DNA of 64,000 nucleotides from Halorussus amylolyticus. Lineage in GTDB: Archaea; Halobacteriota; Halobacteria; Halobacteriales; Haladaptataceae. Each line of letters begins with the position of its first letter. Position 1 is the first letter of the stretch. The stretch covers positions 1 to 64,000 of the forward strand of contig NZ_ML974130.1 in NCBI RefSeq assembly GCF_004143485.2, written 5' to 3'. Position numbers and translations under genes: made by a program. Shown piece after piece: positions 32,171-41,482 of the stretch. The notes under the pieces are model-generated. The model worked only from the letters and a program-made list of their open reading frames with translations, did not search any database and had not been told where the DNA came from.

Positions 32171-32237
32171 GGAGACCTCAGGAGTTCTACCGCGAGCGAA
32201 CGCAGTGAGCGAGCGGACCGAGGAACCCCCGACTGAA

Positions 32238-32267
32238 GAGATGTGGCGGCTTTGCAGCCACATCTCC
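32238..32267 (-). terminator. Hairpin downstream of polC (outer)
   Basis: Arms GAGATGTGGC and GCCACATCTC pair perfectly over ten bases around a nine-base loop. It lies about 80 bp past the polC stop. Confidence 0.5.
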
Positions 32268-32306
32268 GAAGGAGGGGGTGACGAAGTGTTTTTCATGAAC
32301 GTTTTG

Positions 32307-32334
32307 CAAGGGCGCGCCTCTCGGGGCGCGCCCG
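32307..32334 (-). terminator. Hairpin downstream of polC (inner)
   Basis: Arms GGGCGCGCC and GGCGCGCCC pair around a TCTCG loop, 13-40 bp past the polC stop, with T-rich sequence before it. Likely 3' end of the polC transcript. Confidence 0.5.
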
Positions 32335-32346
32335 CAGCAAAAGGTT

Positions 32347-35300
32347 CTACATGAAGTCCCCGAGACTCGATGGTCGATTCTTATCGTTCTCGAAGATGCT
32401 CGTCAGCCTGCGGTCCATGATTTCCAGTCGCTGCTTCGTGTAGTCTCGGCAGTCGTACGTCTCGGCCACCTGAATCGCAGTCTCCATGTACTTGTTGACC
32501 GAGCCTTGGTGAACCGTGAGGTTCACCCGACCGCCACACACCCGGCAGTCGCCCGTAAGCGGCATCCGCCGGTACTTCTCGCCGCAGTCGAGACACCGGG
32601 TCTCTTGACGCGAAAAGGCGCGGAGATTCCCGATGAGGTCGGGCAGGAAGTGGTACTCGATGACGCGCTCGGCCACGTCGGTTTCGTCCACCGCGTATAG
32701 CTTTCGAGCGAGTTCGAGCTGGGCATCCATCTTGTCCATCATCGACCCGAGCGTCTTGTACGCCGAGAGGTCGGGTCCGAGCGCGATGTTCGAGGTGTCG
32801 TGGCTGTGGTGGAAGTCGGTGTACTCGCGGTCGGTGCCGAGGTTCTCCTCGGCGATGGTCATCACGTCCTCTACTTCGCCGGGGTCTGCCATCTCGCGGG
32901 TCGCCTCGTAGAACTCCCGGGGGTACTGCCGGACGATGTCCATGTTGTGCGCCTCGTCGTCGATTTCCGAGGGGTCGATGCGCGAGGACATCACAAGGGG
33001 TGCGTCCATCTGCCCGCCGCGCTGGTCGGGGAGGAACTCCTTGCTGAAGTTCAGGAGACCGTCCATGAGGAGCATCACGCAGTCCTCGTCGCCGTCGCAC
33101 TGGCCGGTAAAGAGGTCGTTCGCGACGAGCGTGTGGGTGTCTTCGACAGTGAGTGAGTAAGTGTAGTCAATGTCGGATTGGACCACTTCGACTGACTCTA
33201 CCTCATCTAACCAGAGGTCGCCGCCATCACCGAAGATACGCTGAGACCGAATCGGGATAGAGTCCAGTGAATCCTCTAACGTCTCAGCCTTTCTATCAAG
33301 GTCGAAGCCGATTCGGTCATTGAAGAGAGCACCATTCTCCGAGGTGATCTTGAGAACCCAAGATTCGAATTCGGGAGTCGGCTCTTCATCGTAGAACTCG
33401 GCAATTGCTCCAGTCGAAGGACAACGAGTCTCAGTGTAGACCTTGCTAGCAATGCCGAATCGCTTGAGCATTGCGACGAGGTCGTTCTTCAGCTCGTCAC
33501 TGACGGTGTGTGCCCGAATATCAATTCTATCACTTGCTACACTCCCATCGCCACTGAAGTAAGACCGAAGGAACTCTTTGACAATACACTTTGGAGAGTT
33601 TACGATACATTCCGGAATTCGCTTCTCTCCGGCAGAACTCCCAGCGTCAAAGACTTCGGTGAAGAGCGAGGCGACAAGACGACTCGAAGTCGTGACTTTC
33701 CACTCGCTTTCTTCGTACGGCGTCACTGAGAGTTCGTCTTCTAGAGTTTCGATAATATGTTTCCGTGGTTCGTCATCCGGCGTGCAGATGGTCATCTGAT
33801 AGAACCCGCCTTCTTCAGAGCGGGTGAAACCTTCAGCAGTGTAGTAGCCGAGAACTTTCGCCATCTCGGGCCCGACAGTAAGGGTCCTACTTACCGAAGC
33901 GGTATCACGGCGAATCCCAAGTTCAAGGGCGTGAGGGAGTTCTTCGATGACTTCTTCAATTTCGAATAGTTCAACGAACACGGAGGCTGGGACACTATCT
34001 CGGTTAACCCAGTTGTAGACCGACGAATCGCTCTTACCAAGCTTTTCTGCAACTGGCTTGAGATACCCGCTATCATCAGTCGCAGAGTCGAAAAGATTCT
34101 TGATTCTCTCCTCGCCAAGTCCTCGTATCATCAAGTCCTCGTTCGGAATGGAGTTGAGGTTCAAGAATTCTTCGAGAAGATCGATTGAAGCACATTCGCC
34201 CTTGAACCCAATCTCTTTTGCGGACGGAATCTCGTCACCAGTAGCTAAATTGCGTGCTTCGACTTTTTCCACACCGTTTGGTGTCCATCGACGCATCGAA
34301 TGATCCGGAGTAACCGTAATCTCTCGCCCGCTCCGCGTCTCGATTTCGACGAGGTGGTCCGGCGAGGGGTGTTTCGAGACCGCTTCGACCGGCTTCTGAA
34401 CGACGTTACCGTCATCGTCAATCGATGGCACCCAAACGTCATCATCGAGCTCCTCGACTAACGCGCCGAAGTCGTCTTCTCGCGGGTCTTTCAGTCGCTC
34501 CTCGACCAGCGTCCGAATTTCATCGTAGCGCCACTCCCCATCCTCATTTTCGAACCACACCTTCGTCTCGGGGTGGAAGCAATTCCGGCGTTTCGCGGCG
34601 TGAAAGTACGGATGAGCGTATCCGACAGCCGCTGAGGTGAACCCCACCACTCGCCCCACCACGGCCGCGGAGGTGTGCGGAGCCATCCCGAAGACGAGTT
34701 CGCCGACCAATTCCTCGCGCTCGTCCATCTCGTAGAACGGTTCGAGTCCGTAGTAGCTCTCCAGCAGGTCGTCCACGAAATCGGCGGTCTTGAGGAGGTG
34801 TTCCGCAGACCCGTCCGAGAGGACGATGTCCTGCACTTTGAGTTCGACCAGTTGGTCGTCGTGGCGGAGGGGGTCGCCGCGCACGTCCTCCTCGTAGCCG
34901 AGTGCGTGAAACTGTCCGACGGTCACGTCGAGCTCCTCGGGCCGAACTGCGGTCACGGGCAGGTCCGTCATGTCGTAGCGCACCGTCCCGTCCTTGAACG
35001 TCGAGACGCCGTGTTTGGCCCGGAGGATGCCCTTCTCGATTGGCTCGGGCGTCTTGTACGACGACGACAGCCCCTTGACGCCTTTGAGCGTGTCGAAGGC
35101 GTTCTCGCGCTCGCCGACCGATTCGAGCGCCGACCGGAGTTCGTCGTTCAGGTCGATGGTTCGGTGCTCGACCGGCGTGGCTTCGACCTCGCAGCGCGAG
35201 CAGACGGCGCGCCCGGATTCGTCGAGTTCGACCACCGAATCACAGCTCGGACACTCGAAGTGGGGGAAGGTGTTGCCCCCGCATTCCGGGCACTTCGTCT

Positions 35301-37392
35301 TGTAGGTGTGTTCGCCGCAGTCCTCGCACTCGCGGCGGCCGACTTGGGCTTCGATTTCGCCGCGGACGCCAGACATTCCTTCGGTGTGAGAGGCGGCCGC
35401 GACCACGTCGCGCTGATTACCGCCCGCCTCGCCGATGGGGAATAGGGTGTGAACTGCAGGCGAGAGTTCGCGCGATTCTGACTTCTCGGGGCGGCCCATC
35501 CGGTTCCCGATGCGGGTCGGCGCGCGCTCGCGAATCTCGAACGGTGCGACCTCGTTGACCGCCTTCATCGCGTTGTCTCCGGGTTCGTCTTCGCCCCACT
35601 CGCGGGCGTCGGTCGAGAGGTCGTCCCACGTCGTTTCGAGGCCTCCGGAATCGCTGTCGGTCGAATCGCCGTCTTCGGCGACCCCGAGCGAGCGCGCGAG
35701 GGGTCGCCAGTCGGGAATCCGGATTCGGTCGTCGCCCTGCGAGTGGCGGACGAGGAGCTTTTCGAGCGCCAGCCGAACCGACTCGGTCTTCTCGATTACG
35801 AGGTCGCCGTCTTCGACTTCTCCCGCGACGACCGCCTCGGCCAGCGCCTCGAACTGCGCTACCGTGATGTCGTGCCAGAGGTAGGTGTACTTCGGGTGGA
35901 GCGGACAGTCGTAGTCGGTCGCCCACTCGACGGCCTCCTCGGCGGTCGGGTCTTCGAGGTCCACGTGCGGCGAGTCTCGCAGGGCCTGCACGTCCCCTCC
36001 CGCGGCTTCGAAGTCCTGCACCCACCACTCGACCGTGTAGGAGGCGGGCGCGAGCGGGTGATTGTTCTCCACGAACTCGCCGTAGTTGACCAGATACTCT
36101 CCGAGGTCGAGAATCGCTTCGACCCCGTTCCGGAGTTCGAGGGCGGTCTCGGGGTCGTCGATGCGCCGAACGTCGCCGTTCGCGAGTTTGACGGTCGGCC
36201 CTTCGATGGAGTCAACGGGGACGACGCCCGCGGCCTTGCCGGGGCGCTCGGTCTTTATCTGCGTCCCGGTGGCGAGGAAGTCGTCCACGAGGTGCATCGT
36301 CGCGGGATGGACCCCCGCGGTCGCGAAGCCGTGGTTGCGCGCCCGGCCGTAGCGCAGGCGGAAGCCGCCCGCTTCGCTCGGGTGGCCGAAGACCGGGCGG
36401 CCCGCGATGAGGTCCCGGAGGAATTTCGTCGCGGGTTCGACGCGGGGCGGTCCGGTTTCGACAGGTTCGTCGGCGTCGTCACCGTCTTCGTTGGCGTCCT
36501 CACCGTCTCCATCCTCGCTGTCCGTATCGCCCTCGCTCTCGCCGTCGTCCTTGCCGATGGTACCGTCGATGAGGTCCTGGAGCCACGGCCAATCGACTTC
36601 GTCCAGATTCCGAGTGTAGCGCTGAATCTTCGGCGCTTTGAGCGCGATACCCTCCGCGAGGACGAGACACATGCCGCCCCGAGCGTTGTTGGTATCGACG
36701 CGTTCGAGGTCCCGAAAGCCCGACACTTCCTCGTCGCCCGTGGCCTCGCCGTCGAGCATGATGGGGATGTGCTCGGCGATGAACTTCGATTCCTTGTCCT
36801 TCGGCGTGTACTGGAGACCGGTCTCCTTGTCGTAGAGTCCGATTTCCTCGGCGTAGCGCTCGATTTCCTCGTCGCGGGCGTCGTACTCCGACAGGCCGAT
36901 GAGCGCGCGAGTGTAGTCGGCCACGAGGACCGAGAGAGCCTGGGCGGTCCCGCCCGCCGACCGAATCGGCCCGGCGTAGTAGACGTTGACGAACTCCGTG
37001 CCGTCGCTGTTTTCGAGAATCTCCACCCGGTCGATGCCCTCGATGGGTGCGGCGACGACACCCTCGGTCAGGAGCGCGACCGCAGTTCTGACCGCGCCCT
37101 CGACCTTGCCAGCCTTGCTCTCGTAATCGCCGACCCGTCCCTCCGCGAAGTCCTCCGCGAGCGCGAGCGCGGCCTCTTCGCGGCTCATCTCGCCCTCCAG
37201 CTCGCGGACGCGCTCTGCCACGCCGTCGATGCCGAGGATGTTCTCGACCCGGTCGGCCATGTCCTTGGCGACCGGAATCTCGACCTCGGGCTTCGGGTCG
37301 CCGCTGTCGGCGCGGGCGGCCTGTGCGACCTCGAACGCGTCGTCGAGGTCGGATTCGAGGCGTTCGAAGTACTGCTCGTCTTGCTCGCGCAT
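32347..37392 (-). CDS. polC: DNA polymerase D large subunit (DP2) with intein
   Basis: Catalytic subunit of PolD, 1681 residues as translated: about 1187 mature plus a 494-residue intein. The N-terminal MREQDEQYFERLESDLDDAF is the family start. Visible parts are NVYYAGPIRSAGGTAQALSV, a zinc-binding cluster (CEDCGEHTYKTKCPECGG, then CPSCDSVVE), HPYFHAAKRRN before the intein, and CDGDEDCVMLLMDGLLNFS carrying the metal-binding acidic loop. A last zinc pair (CLDCGEKYRRM and GDCRVCGG) precedes the end SLGDFM. The short tail resembles a clamp-binding motif. It directly abuts a PPC-domain gene upstream (TAG then ATG). Confidence 0.96.
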   Translation of the reverse strand: MREQDEQYFERLESDLDDAFEVAQAARADSGDPKPEVEIPVAKDMADRVENILGIDGVAERVRELEGEMSREEAALALAEDFAEGRVGDYESKAGKVEGAVRTAVALLTEGVVAAPIEGIDRVEILENSDGTEFVNVYYAGPIRSAGGTAQALSVLVADYTRALIGLSEYDARDEEIERYAEEIGLYDKETGLQYTPKDKESKFIAEHIPIMLDGEATGDEEVSGFRDLERVDTNNARGGMCLVLAEGIALKAPKIQRYTRNLDEVDWPWLQDLIDGTIGKDDGESEGDTDSEDGDGEDANEDGDDADEPVETGPPRVEPATKFLRDLIAGRPVFGHPSEAGGFRLRYGRARNHGFATAGVHPATMHLVDDFLATGTQIKTERPGKAAGVVPVDSIEGPTVKLANGDVRRIDDPETALELRNGVEAILDLGEYLVNYGEFVENNHPLAPASYTVEWWVQDFEAAGGDVQALRDSPHVDLEDPTAEEAVEWATDYDCPLHPKYTYLWHDITVAQFEALAEAVVAGEVEDGDLVIEKTESVRLALEKLLVRHSQGDDRIRIPDWRPLARSLGVAEDGDSTDSDSGGLETTWDDLSTDAREWGEDEPGDNAMKAVNEVAPFEIRERAPTRIGNRMGRPEKSESRELSPAVHTLFPIGEAGGNQRDVVAAASHTEGMSGVRGEIEAQVGRRECEDCGEHTYKTKCPECGGNTFPHFECPSCDSVVELDESGRAVCSRCEVEATPVEHRTIDLNDELRSALESVGERENAFDTLKGVKGLSSSYKTPEPIEKGILRAKHGVSTFKDGTVRYDMTDLPVTAVRPEELDVTVGQFHALGYEEDVRGDPLRHDDQLVELKVQDIVLSDGSAEHLLKTADFVDDLLESYYGLEPFYEMDEREELVGELVFGMAPHTSAAVVGRVVGFTSAAVGYAHPYFHAAKRRNCFHPETKVWFENEDGEWRYDEIRTLVEERLKDPREDDFGALVEELDDDVWVPSIDDDGNVVQKPVEAVSKHPSPDHLVEIETRSGREITVTPDHSMRRWTPNGVEKVEARNLATGDEIPSAKEIGFKGECASIDLLEEFLNLNSIPNEDLMIRGLGEERIKNLFDSATDDSGYLKPVAEKLGKSDSSVYNWVNRDSVPASVFVELFEIEEVIEELPHALELGIRRDTASVSRTLTVGPEMAKVLGYYTAEGFTRSEEGGFYQMTICTPDDEPRKHIIETLEDELSVTPYEESEWKVTTSSRLVASLFTEVFDAGSSAGEKRIPECIVNSPKCIVKEFLRSYFSGDGSVASDRIDIRAHTVSDELKNDLVAMLKRFGIASKVYTETRCPSTGAIAEFYDEEPTPEFESWVLKITSENGALFNDRIGFDLDRKAETLEDSLDSIPIRSQRIFGDGGDLWLDEVESVEVVQSDIDYTYSLTVEDTHTLVANDLFTGQCDGDEDCVMLLMDGLLNFSKEFLPDQRGGQMDAPLVMSSRIDPSEIDDEAHNMDIVRQYPREFYEATREMADPGEVEDVMTIAEENLGTDREYTDFHHSHDTSNIALGPDLSAYKTLGSMMDKMDAQLELARKLYAVDETDVAERVIEYHFLPDLIGNLRAFSRQETRCLDCGEKYRRMPLTGDCRVCGGRVNLTVHQGSVNKYMETAIQVAETYDCRDYTKQRLEIMDRRLTSIFENDKNRPSSLGDFM
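33100..34581 (-). mobile_element. Intein in PolC with homing endonuclease
   Basis: 494 residues lie between exteins KRRN and CDGDED. Splicing blocks are the N-terminal CFHPETKVWF, block B ITVTPDHSMRRW, and block F near YTYSLTVEDTHTLVAN, ending DLFTGQ then Cys of the extein. The last intein residue is Gln instead of Asn, known for PolII inteins at this site. Two LAGLIDADG helices remain: LGYYTAEGF and LRSYFSGDGSV, with Glu and Asp intact, so the endonuclease may be active. Base composition of the interior is AT-richer than the exteins. The insertion is in the conserved PolII site. Confidence 0.92.
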
Positions 37393-37812
37393 CTATAGCC
37401 AGAGGTCGAGGTCGGTCGGTTCGTCGCGCTCGCGGGCCAGTTCGGTTTCGAAGGTCCGCATGTAGAGTTCGCCCGCGAACACCGTCGCGGCGTCGAGGTG
37501 TCCCGCGAGCGTCTGGCCGCTCCGACGCGACAGGACCGCGTGGGTGTGGGCGAACCGCTCCCCGTCGAGCCACGAGACGTTGCCGACACACGACGCGACT
37601 TCGAGCGGTTCGTCGAACGTCACCTCGCGGTACTCCAGTTCGGACTGGTCGTAGTACCAGACCGTGGCGTCCTGTACCGCGCCCATCGCGACGAACCACG
37701 CCGAATCGACCCCTTCGTCGTCGGCGAGCGATTCGATTTCGCTCCGCCAGTCCTCGCCGTGTCCGAGTCGGGCGACGAACTCGCGGTCCCCTGAGACCTC
37801 CCTGTAGTTCAT
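37393..37812 (-). CDS. PPC-domain (DUF296) DNA-binding protein
   Basis: A 139-residue protein of the PPC/AT-hook-associated fold. Signatures are MNYREVSGDREFVARLGHGEDW, then AWFVAMGAVQDATVWYYDQ, EVASCVGNVSW, and the conserved HTHAVLSRRSGQTLAGHLDAA metal-like site. ATG 37812 is preferred to the one at 37839, because a box A (AACCTTTTTG, near 37840) fits the leaderless distance. It ends directly before polC (no gap), so it is probably transcribed with PolD. Confidence 0.88.
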   Translation of the reverse strand: MNYREVSGDREFVARLGHGEDWRSEIESLADDEGVDSAWFVAMGAVQDATVWYYDQSELEYREVTFDEPLEVASCVGNVSWLDGERFAHTHAVLSRRSGQTLAGHLDAATVFAGELYMRTFETELARERDEPTDLDLWL

Positions 37813-37909
37813 ACCCACGGGAACGTACACCTCCGGCAAAAAGGTTGAGTATTGGCTCGTTATCGTCGGGCGATAGCCGACACTCGACTGTCGAAAAGCG
37901 GAACGGCCG

Positions 37910-38080
37910 CTACTGCCACTCGGGGAGGGAAACGCTTCCGGATACCGCGACCGAGAGCCACGCGCCGTCGTCGGTCATATCCGCGATGATGAGTCGCTCG
38001 GTCTGCCCATCATCGTCCAGCGAGGCCATGACCTCACACTCTCCGACCGAATTGGTCGCTGTGGCCGTGTTCGGGACCAT
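37910..38080 (-). CDS. DUF7556-like small protein, 56 residues
   Basis: A 56-residue protein on the minus strand starting MVPNTATATNS, with GECEVMASLDDDG, IIADMTDDGAWLSV and the ending LPEWQ. The pattern EVMAS... IADxxxDxAWxS is recognisable as a small haloarchaeal family (DUF7556). The box CGTTTATAATCC (about 38100-38111) is 25-30 nt before the ATG, so leaderless. Function unknown. Confidence 0.75.
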   Translation of the reverse strand: MVPNTATATNSVGECEVMASLDDDGQTERLIIADMTDDGAWLSVAVSGSVSLPEWQ

Positions 38081-38226
38081 ATGTGGTAATTGGTATCACG
38101 GATTATAAACGCTCCGAAACTGGGCGAACTCGCCGGGGAATCGGCCGTTACTGGCGAGGAGCTGACGTCTTCACCGGACGCGAATCTGTTCAACCGCTCC
38201 GCCCGAGTGCTGCTTTTCGTGACGAG

Positions 38227-38258
38227 GTACCGTGGGTCTAGTTCTGACGCACCACGGT
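38227..38258. promoter_or_regulatory. Inverted repeat upstream of the oligopeptide transporter
   Basis: TACCGTGG and CCACGGTA face each other with 16 bp between, about 110 bp before the transporter operon. A second small inverted repeat, CCGTTAATAAACGG, is at 38330-38343. Either could be an operator for the transport genes. Confidence 0.35.
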
Positions 38259-38368
38259 AGTTATTCGCTCTCAGCTAAAAACACGTACACGAATTCTAAA
38301 TGTAATTATGTATCTGAAACAGATAGTCCCCCGTTAATAAACGGTAATTTTATCCGCACTGATTCACA

Positions 38369-40222
38369 ATGACCCGTTGGATGACAGATACTGACAACCT
38401 GAGCCGCCGTCGCTTCCTGCAGGCGACTGGCGGTGCCGCATCGGCCGTCGCCCTCGCCGGGTGTACGGGGGACAGCGACGACGGTGGGAACGAGACCACC
38501 GAGTCCGGTGCTGACACCGAGGAGACGACCGCGGAAGACGAAACGACCGAGGTGGGCGATAACTATCTCCGCCGAATGAACTCGACGATGACCACGCTCG
38601 ACCCGATAGAGGCGACCGACACCGCCTCCGGGGAGGTCATCCAGCAGCTCTTCGACGGGCTGATGAACTATCCGAACGCGGAAGTCGAGCCTGAGACGCA
38701 GATTGCTTCCGACTACGAGGTTTCCGACGACTTCACGACGTACACGTTCACGCTCAAAGAGGGTGCGACGTACCACAACGGCGACGAAGTGACCGCACAG
38801 GACTTCGTCTACGCGTGGGAGCGCCTCGCGGCCTCCGAGAATTCGAGTCGGGCGTACTTCATCCTCGACTCTATCGGCGTCGTTCACGAGACCGACGACG
38901 AGGATGCCTACCAGCCCGAGTCGATGGCGGTCGACGCGACCGACGACTACACCATCGAGATGGAGCTCGACGGACCGTTCCACGCCACGCTCCCGATGCT
39001 GGCGTACACCTCGTTCGCCGCGATTCCCGAGGGCATCCTCGGCGATATCGACGGCTACGACGGCGAGATGGAACACGAGGAGTTCGCGACCGAGTCCCCG
39101 GTCGGTGCCGGCCCGTTCGAGTTCGACACCTGGGAGTCCGACACCGAGTGTATCGTCACCGCGTACGGCGACTACCACGGCGACGCCGCCAGCATCGACG
39201 GCGTTCACTGGAACATCTCCTCCGACGCGAACGCCAAGTACACCTACGCCGTGGTCAACCAGAACGCCGACCTGTTCAGCGACTTCCAGACGTCGCAGTA
39301 CGACCCCGACAAGGTCAGCGTCGAGAACACCGACGACCTCGGCCGCGAGACCGGAACGTACGGTCCCACGACGAGCGACGCCACGCTCAACTACGAGGCT
39401 GTCTCGACCATCAACGCCTACTACGTCGGCTTCAACACCGATGCGGTCGAGAAGCCCGCGCGTCAGGCCGCCGCGTACGCGATGAACCAAGAGGAAGTCG
39501 TCGCACAAATCTTCAAGGACCGCGGCACGCCCGCGTACCACTTCACCCCGCCGAACGCCTACCCCGGCGGAGCGCCCGAGTACGACGCCCACGCCGAGGA
39601 AAGCTACCCCTACGGCTACAACGAGTCCCAGCTCGACCAGGCTCGACAGGTCATGGAAGAGGCTGGCTACAGCGACAACGAACGCTACGAGTTCACGATG
39701 ACGGTGTACGAGTCCTCGGACACGTGGGAGGACGTCGCCGTTCTCCTGCGCGACCAGCTCGCGAGCGCGTACATCGACATGGAAGTCGACAGCGCGCCGT
39801 TCTCGACCCTGCTCGAACGCGGTCGAAACGGAAACCTCGAAGCCTACTCGCTCGGCTGGGTGATGGACTGGCCCGCACCGGACAACTTCCTGCAGTTGCT
39901 GAACCCGCCCCAAACCGACACCGACCTCGACGCGCCCATCTCGTACCTCAACTGGATGGACACCGACGCGGCCGACACCGCCGAGGAAGCGTGGGCGACG
40001 GTTCAGGACAACCTCGCGCCGACCGACGAGGCCGAACAGGCGCGTAACGAGGCCTACGTCCAGATGGAAGAGGCCAACTGGGAAGACGTGGCTCTCCTCC
40101 CCACTTACCACCTGCTCGAAGAGCGGTTCAGCTACGACTGGGTCGATGTGCCCCAGTTCGGTGGTGGCGGATACAGCCGTCAGATGTACAACAACGTCGA
40201 ACTCAGCGAACGCGACAACTAA
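38369..40222 (+). CDS. Oligopeptide ABC transporter, substrate-binding lipoprotein
   Basis: A 617-residue family 5 extracellular solute-binding protein. A twin-arginine signal (LSRRRFLQATGGAAS) and lipobox ALAGC anchor it outside the membrane. An acidic linker precedes the domain, which shows DPIEATDTASGEVIQQLFDGL, EGATYHNGDEVTAQDFVYAWE and SPVGAGPFEFD. The box TAATTTTATCCG (about 38343-38354) lies about 20 nt before ATG 38369; an ATG at 38381 is the alternative. It is followed by two permeases and two ATPases, so it probably binds di- or oligopeptides, but nickel or sugar cannot be excluded. Confidence 0.93.
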   Translation: MTRWMTDTDNLSRRRFLQATGGAASAVALAGCTGDSDDGGNETTESGADTEETTAEDETTEVGDNYLRRMNSTMTTLDPIEATDTASGEVIQQLFDGLMNYPNAEVEPETQIASDYEVSDDFTTYTFTLKEGATYHNGDEVTAQDFVYAWERLAASENSSRAYFILDSIGVVHETDDEDAYQPESMAVDATDDYTIEMELDGPFHATLPMLAYTSFAAIPEGILGDIDGYDGEMEHEEFATESPVGAGPFEFDTWESDTECIVTAYGDYHGDAASIDGVHWNISSDANAKYTYAVVNQNADLFSDFQTSQYDPDKVSVENTDDLGRETGTYGPTTSDATLNYEAVSTINAYYVGFNTDAVEKPARQAAAYAMNQEEVVAQIFKDRGTPAYHFTPPNAYPGGAPEYDAHAEESYPYGYNESQLDQARQVMEEAGYSDNERYEFTMTVYESSDTWEDVAVLLRDQLASAYIDMEVDSAPFSTLLERGRNGNLEAYSLGWVMDWPAPDNFLQLLNPPQTDTDLDAPISYLNWMDTDAADTAEEAWATVQDNLAPTDEAEQARNEAYVQMEEANWEDVALLPTYHLLEERFSYDWVDVPQFGGGGYSRQMYNNVELSERDN

Positions 40223-40449
40223 CGACTCACCGATTTCCTTTATTGACACGCTCGGCGGCACACCGATAGCGGCGGATACGGCGTCCGTTCGCGAACCGTC
40301 ACCCGACAAAACGCAAGACACAATGAGAAACCGGTCAACGAAGCGCAAGACATAATGATACGTCCCGCAAATTCATCACGCATGTGCGCGGTCCAGTTTG
40401 GGAACATACAATTCGACGCGCGTAGCCGCATCCACGGCGGTGGTTCGCC
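40223..40449. other. Gap between binding protein and permease genes
   Basis: This 227-bp gap holds a direct repeat CGCAAGACA(C/T)AATGA at about 40313-40327 and 40344-40358. No gene was found. It may hold a processing or termination signal that lets the binding protein be made in excess. Confidence 0.4.
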
Positions 40450-41481
40450 GTGAGCAGGTGGCGGTACTTCGCGAAGCGTGTGTTATTGTCCATCCCGGTC
40501 TTGGTGTTCGGGGCTTCGATTACGTTTCTGGTCATCAGAGCCGGACCACTCGACCCGGTCTCGGCGATTCTCGGCCCGCAGGGTGACCCGCAGGCGTACG
40601 AGGCCATCGAACGGCGACTGGGATTGAACCAACCGCTCTGGCAACAGTACATCGACTACATGGTTCGGCTGTTCACCTTCGACCTCGGTCAGTCATGGGT
40701 GGTCCAGCCCAACACCAGCGTGTACGAACTCGTGCTCAGCTACGCGCCCAGAACCATCTGGCTGGGCTTCTGGTCGGTGCTCATCGCCATCTTCATCGGC
40801 ATCCCGCTCGGCTTCTACGCGGGACTCAATCCGAACACGTTCAGCGACTACGTCGCGTCGTTCGGTGGTATCGTGTGGCGTGCGATGCCGAACTTCTGGC
40901 TCGCGGTCATCCTGATGAGCGTCCTCTCACAGTCCGAGAAGATACTGTTCGGATTCGACTGGGAGGCGTGGCTCGTCCCGACCATCGTGACGGGACCGCC
41001 GCCGCTTCCGGACCCCATCTGGGGGCTGTTCACCAACCCCGACCAGTTCCTTCGGGCACTGAAGAAAATCGCCCCGGCCGCAATCGTTCTCGGCTCGGCG
41101 TCGATGGGTAACGAGATGCGTATCGGCCGAACCGCGGTCCTCGAAACCATCAACTCCAACTACATCGAGACCGCGAAGGCGAAGGGCGTCCCGCCGCGGT
41201 CGCTCGTGTGGAAACACATCTTCCGGAACGCGCTCATCCCGCTGGTGCCAATCATCACCGGCGAGGCGTTCCTCCTCATCGGCGGGTCGGTCCTCGTCGA
41301 GACGGTGTTCGACATCAGCGGCATCGGATTCCTGTTCTTCCAGGGCATCACGAACGGTGACATGCCCCTCGTCGGGTCGCTGATGTTCATCTTCATCCTG
41401 CTGGTCGTGGTGATAAACATCGTTCAGGACCTGCTGTACACGATAATCGACCCGCGAGTCGGCTACGACGGAGGTAACTAA
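40450..41481 (+). CDS. Oligopeptide ABC transporter permease (DppB-like)
   Basis: A 343-residue inner membrane permease with six spans. The start SRWRYFAKRVLLSIPVLVFG is the usual DppB/OppB opening. The EAA-type cytoplasmic loop reads METAKAKG-like, here SNYIETAKAKGVPPRSLVWKHIFRNA. It starts with GTG 40450, the only good start. The next permease follows one base later. Confidence 0.93.
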   Translation: MSRWRYFAKRVLLSIPVLVFGASITFLVIRAGPLDPVSAILGPQGDPQAYEAIERRLGLNQPLWQQYIDYMVRLFTFDLGQSWVVQPNTSVYELVLSYAPRTIWLGFWSVLIAIFIGIPLGFYAGLNPNTFSDYVASFGGIVWRAMPNFWLAVILMSVLSQSEKILFGFDWEAWLVPTIVTGPPPLPDPIWGLFTNPDQFLRALKKIAPAAIVLGSASMGNEMRIGRTAVLETINSNYIETAKAKGVPPRSLVWKHIFRNALIPLVPIITGEAFLLIGGSVLVETVFDISGIGFLFFQGITNGDMPLVGSLMFIFILLVVVINIVQDLLYTIIDPRVGYDGGN

Positions 41482-41482
41482 T

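Noticed and set aside
35743-37398. 551-codon frame on the plus strand over polC
   Set aside because: Shadow of polC, with no promoter or recognisable domain.
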